DNA of 64,000 nt, from assembly GCA_947034895.1 (NCBI GenBank), contig OX344763.1:65801093-65865092 (forward strand), read 5' to 3'. Source of the DNA: Rhytidiadelphus loreus (Eukaryota; Streptophyta; Bryopsida; Hypnales; Hylocomiaceae). Under the pieces are notes generated by a model that worked only from the letters and a program-made list of their open reading frames with translations, did no database searches and was not told the DNA's origin. Position 1 is the first letter of the stretch; every line of letters starts with the position of its first letter. The translations under genes were made by a program, and so were the position numbers. Of the stretch, positions 13,199-24,836 are shown piece by piece.

Positions 13199-16100
13199 AT
13201 GCCGAAGTCGATTATTTCGAAAGCGTCGAAAGTGTTTGTTACAGAACAATTTGATGCACAGAACACGCAAGTGGAGCCAAGGAAGAGGGGTCGGCCCTTT
13301 GGCAAGTCAGTTGCAGCGACTGCAGGAGCCCCAAAAGGAATGAAGAAAACCAAGTCGTTAACAACATCAACCGTCAACTTCATGCTCGGTATTTCTGCAA
13401 CTGCTATAGCAGATGTAGAGGAACTTCGTCGCAAAAGAAAGGAAGACGCTCAAGCCTTGGGGAGAACAGTTCGTACTATATCGCCACATGCAACAATCAC
13501 AAAAAATACGACACTGGTGAAGGAAAATTGTACTGTTGAGGATGGAGATAACGGTTCAAGAGCAGCAGGGGTTTATTTACGTCATGTCTCCCCTCCACAT
13601 TCCTCACGAGTTGTACATTCTACAGGTTAGGAAGTTCAATCCTTTGGGAACCTGGAGCGCATGCATTTGGTGAAGAGGATGGCATATTTGCAGTGTAATA
13701 GTATAAATAATCGAATGTTGACAACGTACAATGATTTGCTCAAACAATGGCTATAGAATTAGTTGCAACAATGAAAGTAGATCATACTTTCTGCAAGCCA
13801 GGTTACTTTTGCAGTCAAATGTTAACCTTTAATCTTTCACTCCAACTAGAAATTGTAGAACTCTGGACATAGTGTTTTGATAGGTAATATTGTAGTACCA
13901 AATGTTGTGGGCGTAACTCATTTTGACTGCTCTTCGAATTCGACTTTTTTGTTGTTGTTGTTGGGCATATTGTATTTGTTAGTGCCGTCTGCAAAGAGTG
14001 TAACAAAAAGTTAGTTGAATGTTATTGTGGTCGTTTTATAATGTGAAGTTGAAGGGTACAGTACACCTAATAAGTCCATGGTCTCATGATATGAAATTTT
14101 TGTTGTGGTCAGAGGAGAACTTCGAAGGAAAAGAAAATGGTGTGGCAATATTGGAAAAAGCGGAGGAGGAAAGGAAAACAATTCCAGCCCGGCGTCCAGG
14201 CAATGAGCCAGTTGACGAGTTTGTAGATGATGTCATCCCACATTACGAAATTGAGCAAGAATGTAGCCTTCCTTTGCGGATCCATATTGCCGCTGACTCT
14301 GACAGTGATTCAGGGCAAACGAGTCGAGGACATCAAAGTCAGCAAACATCTGTTGTTCTTTCATCATGAAAGAAAAGGGCAAGAGACGTAAGTACCGCTT
14401 TCCAGTCATAACTAACGAAAGATGTGTAATTGTTGTTTTGACTTTTTAGAGTTAGTTTAAGATTTCGGCAGGCATAATGTGCAGTGTTTTGCGTCCACGA
14501 GTTGCTGCAAAGCATTGTCTATGAAAAAAAGCATGTCTGTAACCTAACCATCTGTGGACTGTTTTTACGTGTTGATAACAGCACGGTGGTTTGCAATGTC
14601 TTAAGAGACGAATTACATGTCCCCCCAAGTTTTTAAGAAGAAGGTTTTTTGTTGTGAGTAATACTTTTATCTGTTTGTTATATTGAACCCTTTTGCATAT
14701 TCAGTACCAAGGTACTATCGTGTATCTCTTTTTTTTTAAAATTTTATTGCAGTAGAAGATCAGTTGACCCAGTTTAGTGTACATGTTTTGATTCATTACA
14801 AAACAGTATTATGAAGAGTGTTTGTTTGGTTTTTTTTCCTGAGAGGTTTTGAAATATGATAAATCAACGCTTATTGTGTACATGTACCGATAGTTTGCAT
14901 GCTCATAATAGGTGTTGCTTTTATAATGTTCAAAAATTTGGCAGAAAAACGTAATGAATCCATCATTTTCTAGTAGTGAAAGACTCCTACATTATTTGTA
15001 TATTATGACGATGTAGAGAAGTAGATGTGGTTGACTCATTCTTTGGAAACTTGTGTGCAGCTACGTGAAGTCAGACGAGTGGAAAGAAGTGATGTACACA
15101 ATGTAGAAGAGGTTAAAGAGCGCGCACACCGTAGACGACACACTGACAAATCTCTTGTGAAGAGAAAGTCTAGGAGCAAACGGGTGATAGGATCTTCAAG
15201 TGATGCAGAAAGTGAATCATGGAGCCCTGTAAGACGGAGTAGAGGTCATCGAGACAGGAGTGCCCACCACTTTGGAGAATATGCTAAATTTCCATTTTCT
15301 CACAAAGTTCATGAAGGTACAGTAGTTTTCACATCCAAAGCATATATTATGTTTCTCCACAAAATCTTCGTTTTGGTAGCACTTCAAAGTAGAGAAGGTC
15401 CGTTAACTTTTCTTTCCTTCCGTAGTGGCCTTTTGTATGTGGAGAGGCTGTACGACATATTAGGTACTTAGAAGTAAGTGCGCACCAGTTCTTCAAAGGT
15501 TGATAATTGTTAGTGGTAAAAGAATAGGCATTTAAATTAATAAACAGCAAATGCCATGTTACGATGCATGTTTAGTATAGTATACTATGCAAAACAATTC
15601 GCATTGTACACTACGAAGTATAAGACATTTGCTAAGTTTGTAGAATATTGCAGTCTAAAAAGAAAATTAGTTTGTTGAAGTGTTTACTTTTAAGAAATCT
15701 CATGATGGGTGAACGACTCTACAGATTTGCATACTTCACGTGGATCCTATAGTAGGGAGCGTCAGCAACGTGAACAATGTGATTTGTCTTCACCTGAGAA
15801 TTCTCGCTGACACAGGAGATCTCGTTCAAATGAACATGGTCGAACTACTCAGCAAAGGAAAACAACACCATATTCTTCTATGTCCCCTCCTAGAAGGTCC
15901 ATGAAGTCAAGAGATGCGAGATCGAAGGATTGGATGGATTACGGTGATGTGAAGGAGGAGGGCATTGTGGACCTGTCTCCAACCAATGACAGGAGACGAC
16001 GACGACATCAACAAGCTTCCGTGGAGGCAGAGAAAGTCAGGAGACAAAGAGAAGGGAACAAACCTTTTTACTTGATGGTGGATCGTGAAGGAAAACCCTA

Positions 16101-17372
16101 TGGCCCGGGGAAGCCAGCATGGATTGCTGAAATCAACAAGTTGGCCATAGGTCTCGATCCATCTTGTACACACATCCGGAAACAGACTTTTGAAGATGTG
16201 CAAACATTCAAGGACAGACTAGACGACAATTTCAATTACTCTAGGACCTTGAATCAAGACTACTTGAGGGCATTGATGGGGAAAGCGGTGACAAAGAGAA
16301 GAGGTGAACTCATATCTATGATAAAAAACAATGCAAAGCAACCCAAGAATATAGACTACGAAGTATGGTGCCGTCTAGAGAAATTGGCAACCAGTAAGCA
16401 AAGGGAGGAGAAATCGGAGCAAGGACGTTATGCCAACGCTTGTCGACGAGTAGTTGGTAGAACCGGAAGAAGGGGAATAGACGGCGTGCGGGAGAAGCTG
16501 CGCTCCTTATTGGGGAGGTCACCAGATCCAAGTGAAGTCGAAGAGGAGATGCTGCGAGACAAAGGGTATGGAGGACATAAGAAAAAACAAACAACAATTT
16601 TTACTTTGAAGGAAGAGAGAAACTCATCAAAAGTGAAAAGAGTGCATGGAGACACCTGTATCCGAAGAAATATGAGAAATTCAAGTCCAGAACATTGTGA
16701 TGTCGGTTTTGATGAAGCTTCACATCATCATGCTGTCAGCGTCATTGAGGTTAAGGATATTCCAGCTTTTCCTTTCCGTAAATGTATTTTTATATCTAGT
16801 CTTTGGGATTCTCTATCACAGTTATCGGGTACTATATGAGGAAAGTGGGAATTATGTTTTTTGAGATTGTCTGTGTAATGTTAGATATGCTCGTTGTTTA
16901 ATGTTAGCCATAGAAGCTCACATGTCACTGCTTCCTAGCTTCAATTCTATGAACAGAAGGGTAAGAGCATGTAATGGTCATTGTTTTTCATAAAAAGCAT
17001 TGTGTTCTCTATTGTGTGCTGTGTGGACTTCACACTATCTTTGATGGAAGTGAAGAAAATATTAATTGGCCCTATCTCAATGATATGAATTGCGTGTAAT
17101 GCCTCTAGCAATTGATCTCCTGGGGCATTCTACTCAAAAGTGGGTTGGTGGGTTGTAGAAGGAAGGACGCATTGGATACGGTGGTGCGAATGAGGACATA
17201 GTTGCAGTAGCCTCAGACATCGCCAACAAAAATGTCAGAGACATAGAAGATGATGAAATGTCGAAAGATGATTATATTGAATAGTTGGAAGCTACAATTA
17301 AGCTCATGCAGGAAGGAGGGAAGTCGTGGACTTCGAAAGTGCATGCATCGTCTAGTAAGAGAATGAGTTCAG
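13199..17372 (+). pseudogene. Transposase_24 / TnpA-like gene of a CACTA element, five exons with in-frame stops
   Basis: Exons read 13199-13625, 14113-14387, 15061-15316, 15725-16749 and 17159-17372, and all four joins keep phase (1, 0, 1, 0). Exon 1 has an AT-hook-like KRGRPFGKS. Exon 2 is acidic. Exon 3 and the start of exon 4 are Arg/Ser-rich. Exon 4 carries the Transposase_24 region. Exon 5 ends with a helical DDYIE...LEATIKLMQEGG segment. Three in-frame stops interrupt it: TGA at 14367, TGA at 15808 (inside an RS-rich run, fitting CGA) and TAG at 17282 (fitting CAG). TnpA-type proteins bind subterminal repeats and assist TNP2. Further exons may lie beyond 37.6 kb, because the 19-kb element inserted downstream. 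The start ATG is uncertain. Confidence 0.6.
15725..16749 (+). CDS. Main exon with the Transposase_24 (Ptta/En/Spm) domain
   Basis: The exon begins after CTACAG at 15724 and ends at GAG|GTTAAG (16749/16750). Its central part reads RREGNKPFYLMVDREGKPYG, then WCRLEKLATSKQREEKSEQG and RYANACRRVVGRTGRRGID. The W-x(n)-S-x2-R/N-x(3)-R...GR-x-G series is the signature of the plant Transposase_24 family (W..L......S...N..R......GS.S). A basic RDRRRRRH run precedes it and may be a nuclear localisation signal. One in-frame TGA sits at 15808 near the exon start. From 15811 the frame is open for over 300 codons. Confidence 0.7.
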
Positions 17373-18580
17373 GTGACCACTTTCGCATTTCTTGTTCACA
17401 ATAACTGATGTAGCACTACTAGAGTATGTGACGTAGGTATTGCTGACAAATATGCTGAAATCAGTGACATCAGATAATGTGTTCACTTTCTGTTTAAGGT
17501 AGTTATTTTTTTTACTTGCTATATTTTGAGTGGTGGATTATAAAAATGAACCAGGGAACTGACTACGGATGAAGGTCTTGGTATTAATATGGGTATGAAT
17601 GATAAATTCTGACTCTGAAGACGTATCTATGAAGCAGTTTTTCCATTTTGAAGACATGGTTGACGGGGTTCAACAGAGAAGTTACTAGAAACCAAGTTCA
17701 GTTTGAAGTGTTTAGCTGAAGTGACAATGTGGGTTGTAGTTTGTGTTCTGCTATGTTGACGTCAAAACAATGACAAGTGTATTGTGTCTTAGAAGCAGTA
17801 AATATTGTGTATACTATGGACGTCATGTTTTTGCTCTAAACGTGGAATTAGTCCATGGAGCTAAAGTGTTTGTAGGTGTTCTTGAATGGCACCTCTGTGT
17901 TGTATATAGACCCATGTGATTTGTCTCCTAGTGCTAAGTAACAATGTTTGTTATTACGTGTTCCATTTTTTCCATTTACTTATGTTGTAAAAGTGGAAGA
18001 ATTGTACATTGTTGGATGCAATAATATTGTAAATTGTAATGCTTCTAATACTATGGACAGAAATTGTAAATGTGCGCAATTACTATCACCCACTTCGCGG
18101 TAAGAGAATGTTTGTATATAATGACCACAAATATGTGGATGCCAATTGTGGGTATGAACTTAGAACTTGTGTAAAATACAGAACAGTGTTGTATAGACCT
18201 CTGTCACAGCATTTTCGTTGCTCATGTAGTCATGAAGGAGTAGAAGGTGAGCGGTTTTGTTGCTCAAGTGCATGGTGTGTAGGATTAATTGGCAGGTACT
18301 ACCCGATGTATTTGTCCTTCTCCGTTTTGCATAAAATAAGTAGCATTGCTAAAGAAATTGAGTGATGAATCCGTTACTTGTATGCGGGTCATTGATCTGA
18401 TATTGAAGTTATTAAATCCTTTTGGAATTAGTGGAATTGAATAGAAATGCTGCAAAAGTATGGATTTGAATTACAAATAGTTTGTATGCATCAAAAAGTA
18501 TGCATCAGTGACTGAATGAGGCACATAATGTCGGAGGTGCAGCAAGAGAAGACGGAAGTGGATGCATGTATTCAGTGTTT
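17373..18580. other. Flank between the CACTA gene and the 19-kb element
   Basis: AT-rich DNA with no supported gene. One plus-strand open frame at 18039-18365 (108 codons, Cys/Tyr-rich) has no recognisable domain. A 10-base CACTACTAGA, like a CACTA terminus, occurs at 17414 without a partner. The last four bases, GTTT at 18577-18580, are repeated immediately after the far end of the 19-kb element. Confidence 0.4.
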
Positions 18581-18605
18581 AAGGCCTTATTCGTTAAAAT
18601 GAGAC
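18577..18605 (+). repeat. Left terminal inverted repeat and candidate target duplication
   Basis: GTTT (18577-18580) precedes the 25-bp TIR at 18581. The first eight bases, AAGGCCTT, are themselves palindromic. The TIR ends in AAAATGAGAC, and a similar ATTTTGAGAC follows at 18616-18625, so this 10-bp motif is also subterminal. Confidence 0.85.
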
Positions 18606-19146
18606 GAAATGGTCATTTTGAGACTTTGAAAACGAGTAGCGCTGTTGTGTAGAGCATAGAGTTGTTGAACCCTATGAAAAATTGAGCCGATCGTCGACAA
18701 GAATTATGAACTTTGACTTAAATGTCTTAAACCAAAGGTGCGGATGTGCACAATCACACGAGAAGTCATACATTCAAACGATATGCTCCAGTAAAAGAGA
18801 AGTAACTTGTAGTGGCAAGTTCAATATATTCAATTCACTTGGTGTTTAGAAAATACATAGAGTATGTGACTTTTGCTCCCAAAATGCATTGAAGTCTACG
18901 ATACCAATGATCAAGATATACAATTTTGTATAATCGAAGTACAATTGAAGAAGCATATTATTTTTTTTCTAAAATTTTTTTATGTCCAAAATTTACATTC
19001 TATTTATAGTAAGCAAGGCTTAGAATCGTATGGTTGTCTTACATGAAGTCTTGCACTTTTATAAGCACTTTTCAATGTGTATTTACCACGGTAATTATAG
19101 AAAAAAATCATAGAAGCAGGAGGCTTCAAAAATTAGACACGCTATC

Positions 19147-20061
19147 CTAAGTATTGCTCTTGGATGTACAATTGCTCTTCTCAATCTCTTTTGCCTTCAG
19201 CATTGCGCGGCCTCTTAAGATATCCTCGAGTCGAGAATGATATTGCGGCCTGCTTGCACTATCCACAGCATCACATAGCCCTAGACTATGAGATCCATTG
19301 GCTTTCCTTTTCGAATTGTATGTGGCATGAGGAACTTCCAAAGCTGAATGAGACTTTGATCCTCGCGGAGGCACGGTTGGCAGCGATACTTTCGCATTGT
19401 TTCCGTACGGAAACCCAGTACTAGTTGATGTAGAGCCCAGAGACCGTCGAAGTTCTCTAAGATTTCGATGACGGAAAAGACTGTCGGCGGACGGTAACCG
19501 TCTGGGGATCGTCAACTTGGACGAGGAAGTCCAGTTATCGTCGAGTCGAGGTAAGCGTCTCACAGCACACGGCCCGGGACTTGGAATCGTCATCTCGTCC
19601 TCAACCCCATCCGATGACATCACTCCAACCTTGAGGACAGTAGGCAGTGCGGACGGATCGGAGACGACATCCTCGCCTCGAGGATGACCGAGTGTGTCTT
19701 CGAGAGGAAGTTGCAGTTTGCGGCTCGTCCCTCCGTCCGTCCGCAAACTTGGCAACAGCGACGGCCCACGACTCGAGGATGCTCGCTTCAACGGCGAAGG
19801 GGAGCAGATGGGAGTCCTGCCCGGTCCGCGACTGGGGGGGCTGTCTACGACCCCGTCCTCGACGTTCCCCTTGGAATAGTCTATGGCAGCCGAGGCGGCG
19901 TCTGTGGCTGAACGCAACATGTAGGGCTTAGACAGGGGAACCATATCGCAGCTCCCGCCTTCCGATTCGGACTTGGTGGACACCGACTTCATGGAACCGG
20001 AAAGGAGACTCCTCGAGAGCTTCTGCCTTTTCGCTGTTTTAACAAAACAGAGACCTTCAAC
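19147..20061 (-). CDS. Exon 5: basic/Ser-Pro-rich C-terminal tail
   Basis: The exon starts after ATTGCAG with VEGLCFVKTAKRQKLSRSLL and is rich in Ser, Arg and Pro (SPSPLKRASSSRGPSLLPSL, RRLPSADSLFRHRNLRELRR). It has no domain I recognise. It ends at a TAG at 19147. Given that other TAGs in this gene look like decayed Gln codons, the true end could be the TGA a few codons later. Three copies of the 21-bp palindrome fall inside this coding exon (19221, 19535 and 19668) and are read as R/L/D/E-type peptides. Confidence 0.5.
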   Translation of the reverse strand, partial: VEGLCFVKTAKRQKLSRSLLSGSMKSVSTKSESEGGSCDMVPLSKPYMLRSATDAASAAIDYSKGNVEDGVVDSPPSRGPGRTPICSPSPLKRASSSRGPSLLPSLRTDGGTSRKLQLPLEDTLGHPRGEDVVSDPSALPTVLKVGVMSSDGVEDEMTIPSPGPCAVRRLPRLDDNWTSSSKLTIPRRLPSADSLFRHRNLRELRRSLGSTSTSTGFPYGNNAKVSLPTVPPRGSKSHSALEVPHATYNSKRKANGSHSLGLCDAVDSASRPQYHSRLEDILRGRAMLKAKEIEKSNCTSKSNT

Positions 20062-20362
20062 CTGCAATAGGTAAATGTGTGGATTGTGCAAACCCACACA
20101 CATTTTCCTCTAGTTGTTAAAGGAAGGAAACATGGAATACATCGCAGAGTCCAAGAAAAAGCAAAGAATACAATGAAAGATGAAAAAGAACTCAATATAT
20201 ATTATTTACAATTTATAAATGTTGAATACATGAATATAAAATACAAAATACGATATGCCTGGGCCCCTGAATGCGCGTCTATACGGAAGTCTATTTTTTC
20301 CAGCTGCGTTTCTTTTCTATCACTAGACTTATACCCCGAAGATCAAATCGCGAACCCATGAC

Positions 20363-21124
20363 CTCGGCCGACTCCATCATGCCCTCTATGACCTCCTTCA
20401 TGTTATAGTCATCACGTTCGAGCGGGTTTAAACCGATTTGGTTTTTGTTGACATATTTCAACAATCCGCCGTCCGGACAAGATGAATGCAACCGCTGAAG
20501 CCAAGGAAGGAGGATGCCCAAGAGAACGTCGTCCCTCCAGTAGGTGTGATCCTAGGACTTGAGGAATATCGCGTTCCCATTCTCATTGCAGATACTCTTG
20601 TGAGGACTATCGTCAATGAGAAGGGTGTTGGACGAGTCAATGCTCGGCCCCCCACCATTAGTTGTGAACAAACTGTCCGAAAGCACTTTCATGAAATGCA
20701 CTTGTTTATTCAAATGGAAGTATTTTCCCTTAGCGATTTCTATTTTCGTGCTCTGCTCTTGACCTAGGATATCGTAAGGGGTTCTGCAGCCCGAGAACAA
20801 GTGCCCCGCGATCGGTTCAGCGTTGCGCTTCAACATGGTGGTCCACACAATGACCCTATGTGCAATCTCCGAAGCCTGCCAGAGGAATTCGCCGAGATTC
20901 TGCCGAGCGAAAACCGCCTTGGGGCCGATGATCGTGGGGTTCCGATGGCAGAGAACATTGTCTTCGAGCCTGTAGGGCTTCATTTTCTCGCCATATGATT
21001 TTTGCGCCGTCTAGCACAACACGCCGTTCAGGTTGAAGACAATGTTCAGCCATTTCCTCCGCAGTGGAGGCATCATAGGACGTTCAATCCTGGCCTCCAC
21101 CTCTTTCAACCCCTCCAATTCTAC
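20363..21124 (-). CDS. Exon 4: FCP1/SCP-type (NIF) HAD phosphatase-like domain, degenerate
   Basis: After the acceptor GATCAG the exon encodes PLRRKWLNIVFNLNGVLC, matching the K.WL.VFDLNGLL start of plant FCP1-homology proteins, but the first catalytic Asp is Asn (AAC). Then come HRVIVWTTMLKRNAEPIAGH, YDILGQEQSTKI, SSNTLLIDDSPHKSI and GNAIFL, which are the W-T/S motif, the WGQE-like motif and the DDSP motif IV of this family. LLGILLPWLQRLHSSC matches the C-terminal leucine-rich block. Two in-frame TAGs (21011, 20552) split it without changing frame. FCP1/SCP enzymes dephosphorylate phosphoserine, for example in the RNA polymerase II tail. Asn for the nucleophile suggests no catalysis, at least in this copy. 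Confidence 0.65.
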
Positions 21125-21615
21125 CTGATCAAAACAAAACAACGAAGAATGGGAGGTACCTGGTTAAATGCAGAAGTTGCAGAGCCAGAAAGCTGAGAGA
21201 TGCATTTAATTCCACTAATCGACCGGGGGCTCCCGAGAGGAAGTGCTTTCATTTGTAGTGGACGGTGTACGCTTTCATGTTTTTGAAGCTGAGCCAAAAA
21301 AACATGGACAGTGGGATACAATTAGATGGACTTGCACCTTATATAAATAAACGCGCGTATTTTATTTACATAGATTATATAATACATGTCGAAAACTCGT
21401 CTTTCTACTTAGCCGCCAAAAATGCAGAGTCAACACTATGCTACACTATTGTACAGACAGAATCTCCGTCAGCGCCGTCTGCGCCAGGTTATCAAGGACG
21501 GGGCTCGCATTCCTATCACGAAGCGAGAGTACAATTAAGTTCGGGAAACTACGAACACACTGGACCAGAAGAATTCCTTCAATTAATCGAATTTACAAGG
21601 GTCAGAGGTCTGTAC

Positions 21616-23088
21616 CTGTGTAGTATCGGCCGGTCGAGAATCAGTCCTCCCTTCTACAGGGACCTCCAACGACCCGCCCCCGGATTCCATCGGGATATCG
21701 TCCTCTGGATCCTTCTCGTCTTCTCCGTAGTCCACTCTCTCCTCATCGTCAAGATCAGAAGGCGGTTGGATTTCCGGCATGACCTGCTCCGATACTTGAC
21801 ATGGGAGCTGTGAAACCTTGCCACCCGATGTCCCAGGAAGCGCTTGGGCAGTATCACCGAGTCGAGGATAATCCTTGGCAGCCTTTGTGACGTTGCGGAG
21901 TTTAGGGAGGGCCTCGACCTTGCTTTGGTCTTGGGAGGAGACGTTTGGCATTTGAGATGCCGGCGTTGACTGGATAACCTCATTATGCCCTGATGGATCA
22001 GTGAATGAGGAAGGAGGAGGTGGTGGCGGAGGAGCCTGAGATGCAGGAGAGGAATCTGGCACCCCTTGACTCCCTTGTGAACTAATCATTTTCTTCAGCT
22101 CTACAAGCTGAGAAGTGATACTGTCCATCTCTCTCCGCGAATCCAACTGCATTTGAACAATCTTCGCATTGGCCTCAGCCAGTGCTTTGTCCTTCGCCTC
22201 CTTTTCCAATTTCTCGGCCTCTCTTTGCTTGAAACGGTCGATCCTCCTCTGCCTCCTCTCCTCCTCATTTTTCCAAAAGTCCTTCTCCACCTTCACAACA
22301 GAGCCAGAAGGTAAAACGAGAGGCTTCACTTCCGTCACCTTGGGAGGGCCGTCTAGATCTTCCTCGTCCTCGTCCGACTCTCGAAGGTGATCTAATTCGT
22401 CATCGTCATCGCCCAGGTCAATGATCTCAGGCGCTTTCTCTTGTGTGCCTTCTTGCGTAATGAGGGGTTCGTCGCCGAGAGCGTCGACATCCTCCTGCCC
22501 TTGAGTTTCCCTTTGCCCCCCTCCTCTGCTCGCTGCACGCTGCCGATCGAACTCGGAGTCCGTCTCCATGCCCTCATCAACCGGAAACTCATTGATAGGT
22601 GCAGCCGGTACATCGGACCCTACAGGCGCGGAGGAACTCGTAGGCGCTGAGGTATCTACAGGTGTATTGGTCCTTGCACGTCGAGTGGACCTTGGAGGGG
22701 CAGCCGGCTCCGTCGCCGTTTCCTCAACCGCAGGATCGGTTCTATCAGTGGGTGTGACTCCAGGAGAGGCCATCCACGTGAAAATCTGGAACGTGTTTGT
22801 TCCATACTCATCAATACCCTCGACAACGGGGTCAGATCTTGGCTGCGGTCCATCAGTCTCCCTGTCACTATGAACCGCCGGAGACACGAGAGTCATCGGT
22901 GGCGATGCGGGGGGGCTCGAGTCATCCGCGACAGGTTCACGTGAAGGTGGCTTCTCATACAGCATCGAATAAGGTGAATTGGACATCATGAAATCATTTT
23001 TGTCCATCTTATTTGCCAAGTATGAGACACTGAGGTAGGTCTTGACGTCTTCCTTATCAACAAATCCGTAGAAGAACGCCCCGAACAT
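21616..23088 (-). CDS. Exon 3: disordered acidic region and coiled coil
   Basis: It begins with MFGAFFYGFVDKEDVKTYLS, the end of the methyltransferase-like unit. There follows a long Pro/Ser/Thr/Asp-rich low-complexity stretch with acidic runs such as IIDLGDDDDELDHLRESDED. A charged helix comes next (FWKNEEERRQRRIDRFKQRE and onward to about LVELKKMISSQG) that looks like a coiled coil. A poly-proline run (PPPPPPPSSF) and another acidic segment finish the exon. There is no stop in 491 codons. It ends at ACACAG|GTACAG in phase 0. The composition suggests a flexible linker for partner binding between catalytic-type regions. No named family recognised. Confidence 0.5.
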
Positions 23089-23126
23089 CTGCCACACACA
23101 GGACATATCATTAACTAGGACAAGGG

Positions 23127-23243
23127 GTATCCTCGATTCGAGGATAAGTCCGGCCTGTGAACCACACGAGATAGATGAAAAAACATGTAGTAATGACATT
23201 CAAATTGAATATTCTAGGAGGCTTATCCCCGACACGGTGATAA
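23127..23243. repeat. Two 21-bp palindromes in intron 2 of the fusion gene
   Basis: Copies at 23127-23147 and 23223-23243 both lie within the 183-bp intron between 23272 and 23088. They match the element-wide palindrome built from half-site TTATCNTCGA. The first has near-perfect symmetry; the second has the variant core CCCCGACACGG. Confidence 0.8.
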
Positions 23244-23271
23244 CAGAAGCCTCTGTGGCAATGTCTTATAC

Positions 23272-24591
23272 CTTGGCAGCCAGCATGAACTTGGCTCCCG
23301 TGTAGATGCCCAAAACGTTTTCCTTGGGCTGCGCAAATAGCTGCAAGATGTCGAGGTAGAACTCCATTCGGAGTTCGGAGGCCTCGAATCTCCACTTGTC
23401 CTCCGTGTTCCTACCGAATTCGTAGTAGTACACGTTGTGGTCCGACGTCACGTACCTCGTTTTGAACAAGGTACGAGCCGCTTCCGCAAATTTGTTTCCT
23501 TTTTTGAAAAGGAACAGGAGTGGCACGTCTGGAGCGGTCGCGCGCGTTGAGATGTTGTCTAACAGCTCGGCTCGGCTCGGTACGTACTTCGACATCGCAC
23601 ACTCGTACTTGTTGAGGTGCAAACCTGCAAAAACTGTTGCAGTCTTGATTTCGTCTCTTCGCTTCAAAATGAATAGCCACACGTTTGGCGTTGTCATTTC
23701 TGGCTCGAGTTTATTCTTCAGGAAGTGGAGGAAGGGCTCCATGGGGTTGCCTCCCTGTTTGTGGATAGGGATTTCTCTCATATCCACGACAGCCAGGTTG
23801 ACCTCCAGGGGGTGATATTGGTAACTGGAACTCGTCATCAACGCCTTCGCGCTGTAATCTATCCCCCTGATCTGCACCCCTCCAGCAGGTTCAGGAAGTT
23901 GGTACTTCAGCTTCATGAACCGCACGAACATGTGATGGACCTCGGGAAACTGCTTCTCGAGGTCCTTCGCCCGCTTCAGCCATGCATCGTTGCGCAGACG
24001 CCGTTTGAAGTACTCTGCCTTCGGGTGCGTGAGCAGGAAATCCCACGAGGCTGAAGTGAACCTGTGCCTTGCCTTCCAAGAGTGCCACGTCTCATGGACA
24101 ACATTACCCGCACTATCAAAAAATTTTAAGGCTGGCTTGATTGCCATCAAGTCCTAAAGCACAACTTTCTTGCGCTTCCTCCGATCCACCCAGTCTTTGT
24201 GCATCATATTGTCAGGAACAATAAATTTGGGAACCCCGACGGATACTTTCGGGTACAAAGCCTTCCGCCCCGGGGTTTGACCAATTAGGTGCTGCGCATT
24301 GACCCCGTAGTCTTTGTCAGTGAAGTGCCCAAAATGTTTGAAGAACTCTCTTTTCAGAGAGTGATTCTTCAGCTTGAATCCCTTCACGTCCTTGTGCATT
24401 GTCAGGTAGAATGGATCAATCAATTCGCCCTCGGAGTGCTTTGTGAGAAACGTCTCCCACATTGCCCAAAGATCATTAGGCAACGTAATGATCTGGATTT
24501 CAGGTTTCAGATCCGCGGTTCCATTAATTAAGGCACCATCCCTCTCGGGATTAATATTCTGGAACCTCTCGATTACCGCGTCAGTAAAACT
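23272..24591 (-). CDS. Exon 2: methyltransferase-like region
   Basis: The exon starts after CTTGCAG with SFTDAVIERFQNINPERDGA and ends AAG|GTATAAG. Its last part reads KWRFEASELRMEFYLDILQL then NVLGIYTGAKFMLAAK, continuing in the next exon as MFGAFFYGFVDKED. This has the layout of motif I at the C-terminus of beta-class N4/N6 methyltransferases (VLDPFaGSGTT...gR..iGiE) but lacks the GxG. A related segment at 43.9-44.4 kb is closer to the family pattern, which supports the assignment. I do not see an intact DPPY motif. One in-frame TAG lies at 24154; otherwise it is open over 440 codons. If correct, the domain is degenerate and may no longer bind S-adenosylmethionine. Confidence 0.4.
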
Positions 24592-24653
24592 CTGCAAGAT
24601 CCGGTAGTAGATAATGTTAGAATGAACATATCGTATTGAATAGCCAGAACAAG

Positions 24654-24825
24654 TTATCCTCGACTCGAGGATGAGGTTAGCATATTGAAACAAGCACATT
24701 AACACTTGCTAAGTGAAATTAACACTAGTTGAATCGTATTCTATTTTTGTTGAATGACCAATGAAATGTTTCTATCGATTGTTCATTCGAATTGATGGTT
24801 CTTATTATCACTGAATCGGTGATAA
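24654..24825. repeat. Two 21-bp palindromes in intron 1 of the fusion gene
   Basis: Copies at 24654-24674 and 24805-24825 both lie in the 245-bp intron between 24837 and 24591. With the pair in intron 2, each of these introns holds two copies. Confidence 0.8.
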
Positions 24826-24836
24826 CGTGGTTGTAC

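Larger units (their letters stand above)
1..17372. mobile_element. CACTA (En/Spm-type) transposon locus, partial, ends not resolved
   Basis: A TNP2-type transposase lies on the minus strand (about 406-5772) and a Transposase_24-type gene on the plus strand (13199-17372). In plants these two families are the partner proteins of CACTA elements. The left end is outside the window. Candidate right ends ending in TAGTG occur at 14967-14979 and 42869-42880, but neither pairs with a visible partner, and the 19-kb element at 18581 interrupts the region. The two genes are divergent and 7 kb apart, unlike En/Spm where both products come from one transcription unit. They could belong to two different elements. 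The family assignment is sound; the boundaries are not. Confidence 0.5.

Noticed and set aside
19647..23815. Plus-strand open frames of 60-126 codons opposite the fusion gene
   Set aside because: They overlap exons of the minus-strand gene, have no splice support, and mirror its GC-rich coding strand.
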